Shown here piece by piece: positions 1 through 5,947 of a DNA stretch of 7,190 bases; positions within the stretch are counted from its first letter, which is position 1, and every line of letters begins with the position of its first letter. Source of the stretch: Nitrospira sp. (GTDB taxonomy: Bacteria; Nitrospirota; Nitrospiria; Nitrospirales; Nitrospiraceae); assembly GCA_020697375.1 (NCBI GenBank), contig JAJFBJ010000200.1, positions 1-7,190 of the forward strand, written 5' to 3'. The notes beneath the pieces were generated by a model. It worked only from the letters and a program-made list of their open reading frames with translations, was not told the DNA's origin and made no database searches. The position numbers and the translations under genes were made by a program.

Positions 1-119
1 AACTGGAGGCCGCGGGACGCTTGGACACTCTAGAGGAGGTCCCTGCACTTGTTTTGCAACTGGAGCGAGCTGTCCAGCGACTTGTAGAAGTGCTGAGCCA
101 GGAGATTCGTCCGGTGTGA
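1..119 (+). CDS. C-terminal tail of an Hpt-domain protein (partial, 5' end outside window)
   Basis: The frame beginning at base 3 reads 38 residues to the TGA at 117-119. It starts LEAAGRLDTLEEVPALVLQL and continues with a leucine- and arginine-rich helix. This pattern, an L-E-x-A-G-R turn followed by a long amphipathic helix with the form 'vpaLv.qLe.a..rl...L', is what the last two helices of Hpt (histidine phosphotransfer) domains look like. Hpt domains usually sit at the C-terminus of hybrid histidine kinases or stand alone, and pass phosphate from a receiver domain to a response regulator. The phosphorylated histidine would lie upstream of the window and cannot be seen. The rest of the protein is missing, so whether this is a kinase or a free Hpt protein is unknown. 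A GC-rich hairpin (GGGCG-GCT-CGCCC, 132-144) follows the stop without a T-run. Confidence 0.6.
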   Translation, partial: LEAAGRLDTLEEVPALVLQLERAVQRLVEVLSQEIRPV

Positions 120-663
120 TCCGACCTATCAGGGCGGCTCGCCCGCGTCGCCAAGAAGAGTAGCGACGGCCGCGATCAGTCTTGCAGTCTCGATGGCGGT
201 TTAAGATCGGGAGGGGGCTCGCCAGCACCGCTCGCATCTTGTCGAGCAGAGTCTGCTTGGTGAAGGGTTTTTGTAAGAACGGGTAGACTCGCAGGACCCC
301 GCTCATGCCGCGCCCGCCCAGGGCCCAGGGCGTTGAGGCGGACATCAACAGGATCCGGCTGAGCGGTCGTTTGATGCGTAGGAGGGGAATGAGTTTGTCG
401 CCATGCACCCGAGGGGTCACGTTCCGATCATGGTCCACATCGACCGCCTGAGGATACAGCAGCACGTCGACGAGGATGAGATCGATCCTCGTTGGATAGA
501 TGTCACAAGTCGCTTGGGCTTCGACGCTGCCCGACGCCATCATGACCGCATAGCCGGCGAGCCGCAAATGCGTGGCGCAGAGAAGCAGGAGGTCGGGATC
601 ATCATCGACCACCAGGACGGTGACATCTCCCGGAGGCACACTGGGGGAAGGAGGCACGGCCAA
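1..663 (-). CDS. Response regulator receiver-domain protein (3' end unresolved)
   Basis: This is a single receiver (REC) domain protein that should be phosphorylated by a histidine kinase or Hpt protein in the cytoplasm. No DNA-binding or enzymatic output domain is visible. Counting from the GTG at 657, residues 14-20 (VLVVDDD) give the acidic pocket, D64 (LILVDVLL) is the phosphoacceptor, S106 (LLMSAS) is the switch residue and K130 (LQKPF) is the invariant lysine. About 20 extra residues lie between D64 and the following helix, where the usual MP.xDG loop is replaced. The TTG at 663 is preferred as start because AGGAG (672-676) lies 8 nt upstream; the GTG at 657 is 14 nt away. The receiver fold ends near base 200. 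After that the frame stays open to the window edge as an arginine/proline-rich, non-domain-like tail running antisense to the Hpt gene. A single-base shift near 201-260 would give a normal stop (TAA at 203-201). The receiver call is strong; the 3' end is uncertain. Confidence 0.75.
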   Translation of the reverse strand, partial: MAVPPSPSVPPGDVTVLVVDDDPDLLLLCATHLRLAGYAVMMASGSVEAQATCDIYPTRIDLILVDVLLYPQAVDVDHDRNVTPRVHGDKLIPLLRIKRPLSRILLMSASTPWALGGRGMSGVLRVYPFLQKPFTKQTLLDKMRAVLASPLPILNRHRDCKTDRGRRYSSWRRGRAALIGRITPDESPGSALLQVAGQLAPVAKQVQGPPLECPSVPRPPV

Positions 664-738
664 GGGTCTCTCTCCTATTTTGGTCTGTCCTGTGTACCGC
701 ACCTGCGAGTCTTCGTCAAAGGGAAGCAATGCGATCCG

Positions 739-767
739 GGCGAGATTTTGAGCATGCTATGCTCGCC
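739..767. promoter_or_regulatory. Nested inverted repeats in the divergent promoter region
   Basis: The gap between the response regulator (minus) and the lipoprotein gene (plus) contains a perfect dyad GAGCAT-GCT-ATGCTC at 750-764. It is nested in a second inverted repeat, GGCGAG at 739-744 against CTCGCC at 762-767. A weak extended -10-like element (TGC TATGCT, 755-763) overlaps the inner dyad, but no convincing -35 was found. The dyad lies about 45 nt upstream of the lipoprotein start, so it could be an operator or a leader hairpin. Its function is inferred only from position and symmetry. Confidence 0.3.
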
Positions 768-808
768 AAAGCATCTCACGAGGTGCGGGAAAGAGCACGG
801 AGGATGGA

Positions 809-1075
809 ATGGACAGATGGCGATGGAGATGTACCTGTGTTGTGCTGGGGTGCACAGTAATAAGTGGGGGGTGTGCGACGGTTCCCCCTTGTCCACCTCC
901 CGAAACAATCGTAGCGCCGGCTCCTCAGGCCATGCCCTCGCCGGCTCTGTCGGTCGCCCCTTCTACGGCCGCTCTCGAACACAAAGTGAAAGCCCAAGAG
1001 AAACGCATCGCTGAGCTGTCAATGCAACTGAGGATGCTCAAGCGCATCGATTTGGACGGGAAGAAAGAGAGGTAG
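809..1075 (+). CDS. Small coiled-coil lipoprotein, function unknown
   Basis: This 88-residue protein begins with a short basic N-terminus (MDRWRWR) and a hydrophobic stretch (VVLGCTVIS). Cys22 (ISGGC-AT) is the likely lipidation site, although the -3 residue is Ser rather than the usual Leu/Val/Ile. VLGC at Cys15 is a better-looking lipobox but leaves too short a hydrophobic core. A proline/alanine-rich linker (about residues 25-52) follows. The protein ends in a charged helical segment (about 54-80, EHKVKAQEKRIAELSMQLRM) with heptad-like spacing, suggesting a coiled coil. It is probably anchored to a membrane and facing the periplasm. GGAGG (799-803) lies 5 nt before the ATG and supports the start. 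It is divergent from the response regulator and convergent with the hybrid kinase, so it is probably transcribed alone. No specific function is recognised. Confidence 0.7.
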   Translation: MDRWRWRCTCVVLGCTVISGGCATVPPCPPPETIVAPAPQAMPSPALSVAPSTAALEHKVKAQEKRIAELSMQLRMLKRIDLDGKKER

Positions 1076-1176
1076 CTTTCTAATAAGTTGCAGAGCGCAT
1101 GTTTTCGAAGACGGTCGGCCAGGCTACAGCGTACGCATGCATCTGGTGACCCGTCATCTTCTCGTCTTCTACAGTG

Positions 1177-4100
1177 TTATGCCGCACAGCTGTCTCCAGA
1201 CGTTTCCGCAGTCTTCTTCGCCCATTGGGCGAGAATGCGGGCGAGTTGCTCGACGCTGATGGGTTTGCTCATATAGTCGTCCATCCCGGCATGGAGGCAT
1301 CGCTCACGATCTTCCTGCAACGCATTAGCCGTGAGCGCCACGATGGGAATGTGCCCCTTTATCTCTCTCCGCTCCTCTAGCTCGCGAATGCGGCGGGTCG
1401 CTTCGAATCCGTCCAGCTCGGGCATTTGACAGTCCATCAACACTACGTCATACGGAAGTCGGTGGAGGGCATCGATGGCTTCCAAACCATTTGCCGCCAC
1501 GTCGGCTTTATAACCCAGGTTTTCTAACAACCGGACCGCGACCTTCTGGTTGACCACATTGTCTTCCACGACTAGGATCCGTCCGCGGCTCCGCGCCACG
1601 GCCTCCCTTGCATGGTGTCGCGTCACAAGAGACTCCGGACCGGATGGCAAATCGGGAGCTTGACCCATGACCAGCCTTAGGCAGGCATACAACTGGGCAT
1701 GACGAACCGGTTTGGTGAGATACCCTGCGATTCCCGCGGCCCGCGCCACCTTTGCTTCTCCCCGTTGCCCCATAGCCGTCAGCAGGATTATTTTGAGCGA
1801 CGCAATGGCCGGTTGGGCTTTGATCGCCTGGGCTAATGCGAACCCATCCATGTGGGGCATCTGACTATCGAGAATGACCAGATCGAACGGCTCAAGACTT
1901 CGCGCAGCGTTGAACAAGATGGAGAGGGCTTCCGACGGTCTATCTGTCTCCGCGCAGGTCATCCCCCATGCCTCGGCATAGTGACGCAGCAACGTCCGGT
2001 TCATCGCGGTGTCATCAACGATACACAACCGTACACCCTTCAGGTCCGCCATTTGAATCAGCGAGGGACGGTCAGGGACTTGTTGTCCCCTTAACCGCAC
2101 GGTAAACCAGAAGCGGCTTCCACGCCCGACTGTGGATTCGAGGCCGACTTCGCCGCCCATCAGCGCCGCCAAGCGTTTGCTGATCGCCAATCCCAGTCCC
2201 GTTCCGCCATACCTTCTCGTGGTGCTGCCGTCAGCCTGGCTGAACGATTGAAAGAGCTTCCCTATGTGATCGGGGCTAATGCCAATGCCGGTATCCACGA
2301 CGTCAAGACGGATGATGAGGTCCTCATCGGCCCTGCCCTGCAGACTGGCTTGTACGATGACTTCGCCGCGCTCGGTAAATTTAATGGCATTCCCGACGAG
2401 ATTGCTCAAGATCTGCCGGATTCTTCCAGGATCTCCGTGGACCCCTGAAGGGACGGCCGCGTCCATCAGTCCCACCAACTCGAGGCCCTTTCGTTGGGCC
2501 GACTCGGCCATGAGGTCTAGCGTGTCTTCAATCATCGTGCGTAAATCAAAATCGAGGCATTCAATCGTCAGTTTGCCGGCCTCAATTTTCGAAAAATCCA
2601 GGATGTCATTAATAATGGTGAGCAATGCCTCCCCGGAGAGGCGGACCGTTTCCGCAAATTCTCGTTGTTCGGGAGATAAATCTGTCTCCAGGAGTAGTCC
2701 CGTCATGCCGATCACGCCGTTCATGGGGGTCCGTATTTCGTGGCTCATGGTGGCGAGAAAGTCCGCTTTGGCCTGGGCGCTCCGTTCCGCGGCCTCTCGA
2801 GCCAGGACGGCCTGTCGCTCGGCTTGCACACGTTCGAAGAATTGCCCGATCTGAAGCCCAATCAAATGGAGTGCGATCAGGAGCGCCTCATCGCGCTCTT
2901 TGGTGCTGGACCACAACCCACAGCACGCGGCCGTATCTTTTCGTGGCACGTCGGGATCGGCCGCGATCTCTGGGATCCATGTGGGGTTGTGCGTCGAGAG
3001 CACGCGACCGGGAATCCCCTCTCCGAGTCGGAAAGACATAGATCGAGATCGCATTTCAAACGTTTCATATTTGGTGGGAGATGTAGTCCAAAAGGATCCA
3101 CAGTGAAGGAGTCCTGTCTCCTTATTGGACAGCCATAAGCCAGCCGTCTCGGCCGAGAGGGCGGCCCCCACTTTTGCTAAGATTTGCGCGAGCCCGCTTT
3201 CTGGCTCGCGCGCCTCGCTCATCACACGGGCGGCCACGTATTGGACTGCCATCCGCTGTTCCATCCGTTTCCGATCGGTAATGTCCTGCACGGTGCCCAC
3301 ATGCCCTCGAATCGCACCATTCGCATCGTACAGAGGACGAGACCGGCTATGAACCCAGCGTGTACGCCCGTTGGGCTGTTGCATGCGAAACTCGGCTTCA
3401 TACTCTTTGCCGTCAGGCGCGGACTGGCTCCATCCGGCCACAAGCACGCCACGGTCTTCTGGATGTACGGCAAGACTCCAATCTCTCCCTAGGCTCGCCT
3501 CTGGGGAAAGGCCAGCCATCTCCTGCCAGCGCTTGTTTGTATACACGCCGGACCCTTGCGCATCCGTCACGAATATTCCGTCAGGGGACATTTCACACGC
3601 CGAATGAAAATGCGACTCCCTTTCCAGCAGTTTGGCATTTACACCTTCATTCAGACGCCAATACAGGAGGATGGCCACACACTCCAAAAGTAGGAAGGCA
3701 CCGTGCATGAGGGCCCACGGCCAAGGATGCGCCCACGCCGACGGATGATTGTAGACGGATTCTGGGAGGGCCCATCCCAGGAACCCGTGATGGAGCAGAA
3801 CCAGCGCCAGATTTAACAGGAAGGGGACCCAATCATGATACAGCGCAATGAAGGCGATCATCACGAAGAAATGGAAGTGCGCTTCAATCAGCCCCCCAGA
3901 CAAATGTACCAACACTGCCGAGCAGGCGAACAGTCCAATGGACACCAGCCTGCTCCGCCACGGGCAACTGACCGTTGGGCTCGAAGCGACGACCGCGAAG
4001 AGGCTGAGGCTCGCGGCGCCAAGGAGCGCCTCTACCCTTGCCTCGCTGTTCCGCAGGCCATAGAGCGCGTAGGCAGCCGCGTGAACCCACAAGACCCATA

Positions 4101-4227
4101 CAAGCATGCCATTCCGTTGATCCCAGCGGCTCGGCTCCAATACCTGGCTGCGAGGCAGAGCGCTCCACATCGCCGAAAGGGCGCCTTTGGCCTGCATGCG
4201 GTATCCCTTCAAAAAATGCTGAAGCAT
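1177..4227 (-). CDS. Membrane-bound hybrid sensor histidine kinase (6TM-PAS-GAF-HisKA-HATPase-REC-REC)
   Basis: This is a 1016-residue multistep phosphorelay kinase. Residues about 41-190 form roughly six membrane segments with many histidines (for example EAHFHFF at 115-121, LLHHG at 144-148). PAS/PAC spans about 202-320 (ends VQDITDRK) and GAF about 330-468. HisKA holds phospho-His496 in SHEIRTP. HATPase_c has N-box N613 (NLVGNAIKF), G1 DTGIGI (645-650) and G2 GGTGLGL (674-680). REC1 (about 731-855) has D738/D739, phosphoacceptor D787, T817 and K839. REC2 (about 883-1003) has E888/D889, D932, T966 and K988. All catalytic and phospho-residues are present, so both receivers look active. There is no C-terminal Hpt, so a separate Hpt protein must take the phosphate onward. 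The GAF domain appears to lack its central strands around residues 437-441. Start choice: the ATG at 4227 has no Shine-Dalgarno and sits in a small inverted repeat. The ATG at 4197 (residue 11) follows GAAGGG by 7 nt and may be the true start. The ligand is unknown. Confidence 0.95.
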   Translation of the reverse strand: MLQHFLKGYRMQAKGALSAMWSALPRSQVLEPSRWDQRNGMLVWVLWVHAAAYALYGLRNSEARVEALLGAASLSLFAVVASSPTVSCPWRSRLVSIGLFACSAVLVHLSGGLIEAHFHFFVMIAFIALYHDWVPFLLNLALVLLHHGFLGWALPESVYNHPSAWAHPWPWALMHGAFLLLECVAILLYWRLNEGVNAKLLERESHFHSACEMSPDGIFVTDAQGSGVYTNKRWQEMAGLSPEASLGRDWSLAVHPEDRGVLVAGWSQSAPDGKEYEAEFRMQQPNGRTRWVHSRSRPLYDANGAIRGHVGTVQDITDRKRMEQRMAVQYVAARVMSEAREPESGLAQILAKVGAALSAETAGLWLSNKETGLLHCGSFWTTSPTKYETFEMRSRSMSFRLGEGIPGRVLSTHNPTWIPEIAADPDVPRKDTAACCGLWSSTKERDEALLIALHLIGLQIGQFFERVQAERQAVLAREAAERSAQAKADFLATMSHEIRTPMNGVIGMTGLLLETDLSPEQREFAETVRLSGEALLTIINDILDFSKIEAGKLTIECLDFDLRTMIEDTLDLMAESAQRKGLELVGLMDAAVPSGVHGDPGRIRQILSNLVGNAIKFTERGEVIVQASLQGRADEDLIIRLDVVDTGIGISPDHIGKLFQSFSQADGSTTRRYGGTGLGLAISKRLAALMGGEVGLESTVGRGSRFWFTVRLRGQQVPDRPSLIQMADLKGVRLCIVDDTAMNRTLLRHYAEAWGMTCAETDRPSEALSILFNAARSLEPFDLVILDSQMPHMDGFALAQAIKAQPAIASLKIILLTAMGQRGEAKVARAAGIAGYLTKPVRHAQLYACLRLVMGQAPDLPSGPESLVTRHHAREAVARSRGRILVVEDNVVNQKVAVRLLENLGYKADVAANGLEAIDALHRLPYDVVLMDCQMPELDGFEATRRIRELEERREIKGHIPIVALTANALQEDRERCLHAGMDDYMSKPISVEQLARILAQWAKKTAETSGDSCAA

Positions 4228-4546
4228 TGAGCGAATACGGGCGGTGACCAGATAGGGAATCCGACGTTAGCCCCCTGAGCGGGCACCTGGCGCATAACAA
4301 GAACCCAGGACTCTTTTCTCCGTCCTATTCGCTGCTCAGAGGCACCCTCCATTCTAAAGGAAGCTTTGGAGGACCAAAGCGTTTTGTGCTTTTGCATCTT
4401 AGAGCACATGCCTCAAGCGGCCGTGGTCCCTGCCGGATAGGGCGGCATGGAAACATCTTGCGACATCCCCATGGATGCCCCATGAGAGAATCGCAATCGC
4501 ACTAACTAGGTCTCGCCGGCATAAGAGCCCACGACGAAAGGATTCG
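4228..4546. other. Intergenic leader between the kinase and the plus-strand cluster
   Basis: No convincing gene was found in these 319 bases. The short open frames on both strands lack ribosome binding sites and resemble nothing known. The region should hold the kinase promoter (minus) and the promoter of the plus-strand small-gene cluster, but no good -35/-10 pair was identified by eye. Visible structure consists of the terminator-like hairpin at 4363-4380 and a small hairpin TGCCG-GATAGGG-CGGCA at 4431-4447. I looked for cyclic di-GMP riboswitch-like elements, given the PilZ genes downstream, and saw none. Confidence 0.5.
4363..4393 (+). terminator. Hairpin followed by a T-rich run; possible intrinsic terminator or attenuator
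   Basis: A perfect 7-bp stem GCTTTGG / CCAAAGC (4363-4369 and 4374-4380) encloses the 4-nt loop AGGA. Read on the plus strand it is followed by GTTTTGTGCTTTT, the shape of a Rho-independent terminator, though the stem is only moderately GC-rich. No plus-strand gene lies immediately upstream, so it might stop antisense or leader transcription ahead of the small-gene cluster. On the minus strand the same stem is followed by TTCCTTTAG and would lie about 136 nt upstream of the kinase start. The structure is clear; its role is not. Confidence 0.4.
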
Positions 4547-4870
4547 ATGGCACATCAATTCCAATTCAACCGGAAGAATCACGAGCCAGTTCTGATTGAG
4601 GGGCGGCGTGTCGACGTCGCAGACGGTGCATCACGGTCGTGCGTGCCCTGGAACAGCCCCTTCTCAACTTTGACCACACCGAGATGTCGAGTTGGTATCG
4701 CCTGTTCGAGCATTCAGTTGCGCGGCGCTCTCTCCCCCGGCTCACTGACCTGCGAACGGGGATGCATGGAGACAGATCCGACTCCCGAGCGTCCTGACCC
4801 CCGCTTCCGTACGTCCTCTGGCCTCTTCCTCCGTGGCATAGGCAGACCGGCGGTCCCAGGCTACCTTTGA
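4547..4870 (+). CDS. Hypothetical protein, doubtful; possibly frameshifted
   Basis: AAAGGA lies 4 nt before the ATG at 4547, which opens a 107-codon frame. The same frame can be extended to an ATG at 4475, without a ribosome binding site. The first about 28 residues (MAHQFQFNRKNHEPVLIEGR and a short continuation) look coding. After about base 4633 this frame becomes cysteine-, proline- and serine-rich and unlike a folded protein. The neighbouring frame (codons in phase with 4684) then reads a more protein-like stretch (VVRALEQPLLNFDHTEMSSW and on to SVARRSLPRL), ending at the TGA at 4795-4797. A one-base change near 4633 would join the two into a protein of about 83 residues. I do not recognise the family. 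The true gene may be 4547-4797 with a frameshift, or there may be no functional gene. Confidence 0.35.
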   Translation: MAHQFQFNRKNHEPVLIEGRRVDVADGASRSCVPWNSPFSTLTTPRCRVGIACSSIQLRGALSPGSLTCERGCMETDPTPERPDPRFRTSSGLFLRGIGRPAVPGYL

Positions 4871-4873
4871 AAT

Positions 4874-5230
4874 ATGCGACACACCACCACGATCCAAGGC
4901 GACGTGATCATGTCATCGACCCTTCAGGTCTCCTGCCGTGTCGACTATCGCCCGACCAACGCCACCCACTTCTGTGAGTACAGCGGACGAGTCGGCTACC
5001 TCTCCGCGACGGGCTGCACCATTCAGGCGACGCAACGGCCGGACCCAGGCACCACGTTGGAACTCCGACTCTATGTGCCCGGCAGCGCCTGGCCGATTCG
5101 CGTGACTTGTGCCACGGTGGCCTGGAGCCATTGGGACGAGTTCACCGTGGAATTTGTAGAGGTCCCATTCCAAGACCAGGATCAGCTCCAACGCTGCCTC
5201 GCTGAGGCCTCGGCCCTCGTCGCGGGATAA
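4874..5230 (+). CDS. PilZ-like domain protein 1 (degenerate motif)
   Basis: This 118-residue single-domain protein fits the PilZ beta-barrel pattern. An RxxxR motif lies at R22-R26 (RVDYR). A YLSATGC turn at 42-48 occupies the place of (D/N)xSxxG. A conserved strand with tryptophan (ATVAWSHWDEFTVEFVEV) follows, and the protein ends in a helix (DQDQLQRCLAEASAL). PilZ domains are cytoplasmic cyclic di-GMP receptors that control motility, exopolysaccharide and other outputs. Here the D/N position is Tyr42, so ligand binding is doubtful. Start: the ATG at 4874 follows the previous stop by 3 nt but has no Shine-Dalgarno. An AAGG at 4897-4900 could instead serve the GTG at 4904 or the ATG at 4910, both of which keep RxxxR. 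It is the first confident member of the plus-strand small-gene cluster and resembles the PilZ-like proteins at 5308 and 6499 in layout. Confidence 0.7.
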   Translation: MRHTTTIQGDVIMSSTLQVSCRVDYRPTNATHFCEYSGRVGYLSATGCTIQATQRPDPGTTLELRLYVPGSAWPIRVTCATVAWSHWDEFTVEFVEVPFQDQDQLQRCLAEASALVAG

Positions 5231-5265
5231 AGACCTTTTCTCCACTCCATGAGGAGTCTTCACCT

Positions 5266-5273
5266 AAGAGGAG
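5266..5273 (+). promoter_or_regulatory. Strong ribosome binding site without a start codon behind it
   Basis: AAGAGGAG is the best Shine-Dalgarno match in this cluster. At 4 and 7 nt downstream, in the frame of the second PilZ-like gene, stand AAG codons (5278 and 5281) where a start codon would be expected. The first in-frame ATG is 5308, 34 nt away. This suggests that the original start near 5278-5281 was lost, or that the base there is a sequence error. A weak hairpin ACTCC-ATGA-GGAGT (5244-5257) lies just upstream. Confidence 0.45.
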
Positions 5274-5307
5274 CACTAAGAAGCCACGATACAGCCTCCG
5301 GAAGCCC

Positions 5308-5628
5308 ATGACGGGCCGGGTCATGGTCTCGTGTGGAGCACGCGTCTGGGAAGCCCGGGTGGTGGATCTGGCGGTTCCGGGCTGTCGGGTGGAGACCGCG
5401 TACCCATTAGAGCCAGGCCAGAGTGTGCAACTGCGGATGCATGTGGATCGTCACCCGTCACTGCATATTGATTTAGGGATGGTGCGATGGGCCACACAGG
5501 GGGAGGCCGGCATTGAGTTTATCCGCATGGCCAACGACGACCAACTCCGGCTGCGATCCTATGTTGGCCTTGTGGAGCGATGCTGCGAGTCCAACAGCCG
5601 ATGGCGTGAAGAGCCGTGTGTGGGCTAG
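5308..5628 (+). CDS. PilZ-like domain protein 2 (5' end probably further upstream)
   Basis: From the first in-frame ATG the protein has 106 residues. DLAVPGC (residues 20-26) matches the PilZ (D/N)xSxxG site with Ala for Ser. It continues with a G-x-x-V-x-L-R strand, the tryptophan strand (GMVRWATQGEAGIEFIRM) and a C-terminal helix (NDDQLRLRSYVGLVE). The in-frame codons just before this ATG encode KKPRYSLRKP, which contains the PilZ RxxxR motif (R-Y-S-L-R, 5287-5301). The real protein should therefore start at about 5278-5281, behind AAGAGGAG, but AAG stands there instead of a start codon. The upstream frame is closed by TGA at 5203-5205 and contains no ATG, GTG or TTG. If translation begins at 5308, the protein lacks the arginine motif and probably cannot bind cyclic di-GMP. 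Only a weak GGA precedes 5308. Confidence 0.7.
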   Translation: MTGRVMVSCGARVWEARVVDLAVPGCRVETAYPLEPGQSVQLRMHVDRHPSLHIDLGMVRWATQGEAGIEFIRMANDDQLRLRSYVGLVERCCESNSRWREEPCVG

Positions 5629-5648
5629 TGACCACCATGTCACAGCCC
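5622..5648 (+). other. Stem-loop overlapping the stop codon of PilZ-like gene 2
   Basis: GGGCT-(A)-GTGAC pairs with GTCAC-AGCCC around the 6-nt loop CACCAT, giving a 10-bp stem with one bulged A. The stop codon TAG (5626-5628) is inside the 5' arm. No T-run follows, so it is not a standard intrinsic terminator. It may limit read-through, stabilise the transcript's 3' end or separate expression of the next gene, whose ATG lies 29 nt beyond the stem. Confidence 0.4.
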
Positions 5649-5677
5649 GTCCTGGGCAGAGAAGAAAGGATTAAGGC

Positions 5678-5947
5678 ATGAAAGGCCTTGGGGTCTCGAT
5701 CGCGCTCGGCATGATGGTCGTCTTCGGCCTGCTGATTGGATATTGGCGTCACACACCGTACGCCATCAGCGCCCCGTGGGACGACCCCGTTGACTGTGAG
5801 CTGATCTCAGAGGACCCAATGCGAAATCCCTCGTTGATGCGGAGGCTCAGCCAGCATGGACAAACACATCAAAATGCTTCTTCAAGAGCTCGCGCGTACG
5901 TGCCCGGCCACCGAACTCCAGCAGGAGGATTGGCAGAGGATGTATGA
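5678..5947 (+). CDS. Small single-pass membrane protein, unknown function
   Basis: An AAAGGA element about 8 nt upstream of the ATG supports the start. The product has 89 residues. Residues about 4-23 (LGVSIALGMMVVFGLLIGYW) form one hydrophobic membrane segment after a single lysine, followed by a short polar, acidic stretch (WDDPVDCELISEDP). There is no lipobox or clear signal cleavage site, so it is likely an N-terminally anchored inner-membrane protein. The last about 30 residues overlap the next gene in another frame and look like a shadow translation (QNASSRARAYVPGHRTPAGG). The natural stop may thus have been lost by a small indel near 5830-5860. The family is not recognised. It could be a membrane partner of the neighbouring small proteins, but nothing in the sequence proves this. 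Confidence 0.5.
   Translation: MKGLGVSIALGMMVVFGLLIGYWRHTPYAISAPWDDPVDCELISEDPMRNPSLMRRLSQHGQTHQNASSRARAYVPGHRTPAGGLAEDV

Noticed and set aside
403..1014. A 203-codon plus-strand open frame
   Set aside because: It is antisense to the response regulator, whose receiver motifs are clear, and then out of phase with the lipoprotein gene. It has no ribosome site and no domain-like pattern.
1215..1240. Hairpin CGCCC-ATT-GGGCG as a terminator for the lipoprotein gene
   Set aside because: It lies inside the kinase coding sequence (Ala-Gln-Trp-Ala codons), lacks a T-run on either strand and is best explained by coding constraint.
2279..2854. A 191-codon plus-strand frame opposite the kinase
   Set aside because: It is the shadow of the HisKA/HATPase coding region, serine/arginine-rich and without a ribosome site.
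4215..4228. Inverted repeat AATGCT-GA-AGCATT as an operator
   Set aside because: The arms are short, the 2-nt spacer is too small for a good hairpin, and it covers a weak candidate start codon. There is no further support.
4209..4409. Small minus-strand frame upstream of the kinase
   Set aside because: It has no Shine-Dalgarno, no recognisable product and covers the likely promoter and hairpin region. It overlaps the kinase start out of phase.
4228..4910. Cyclic di-GMP riboswitch ahead of the PilZ-like cluster
   Set aside because: I looked because of the PilZ context, but the conserved core features of the known classes were not seen.
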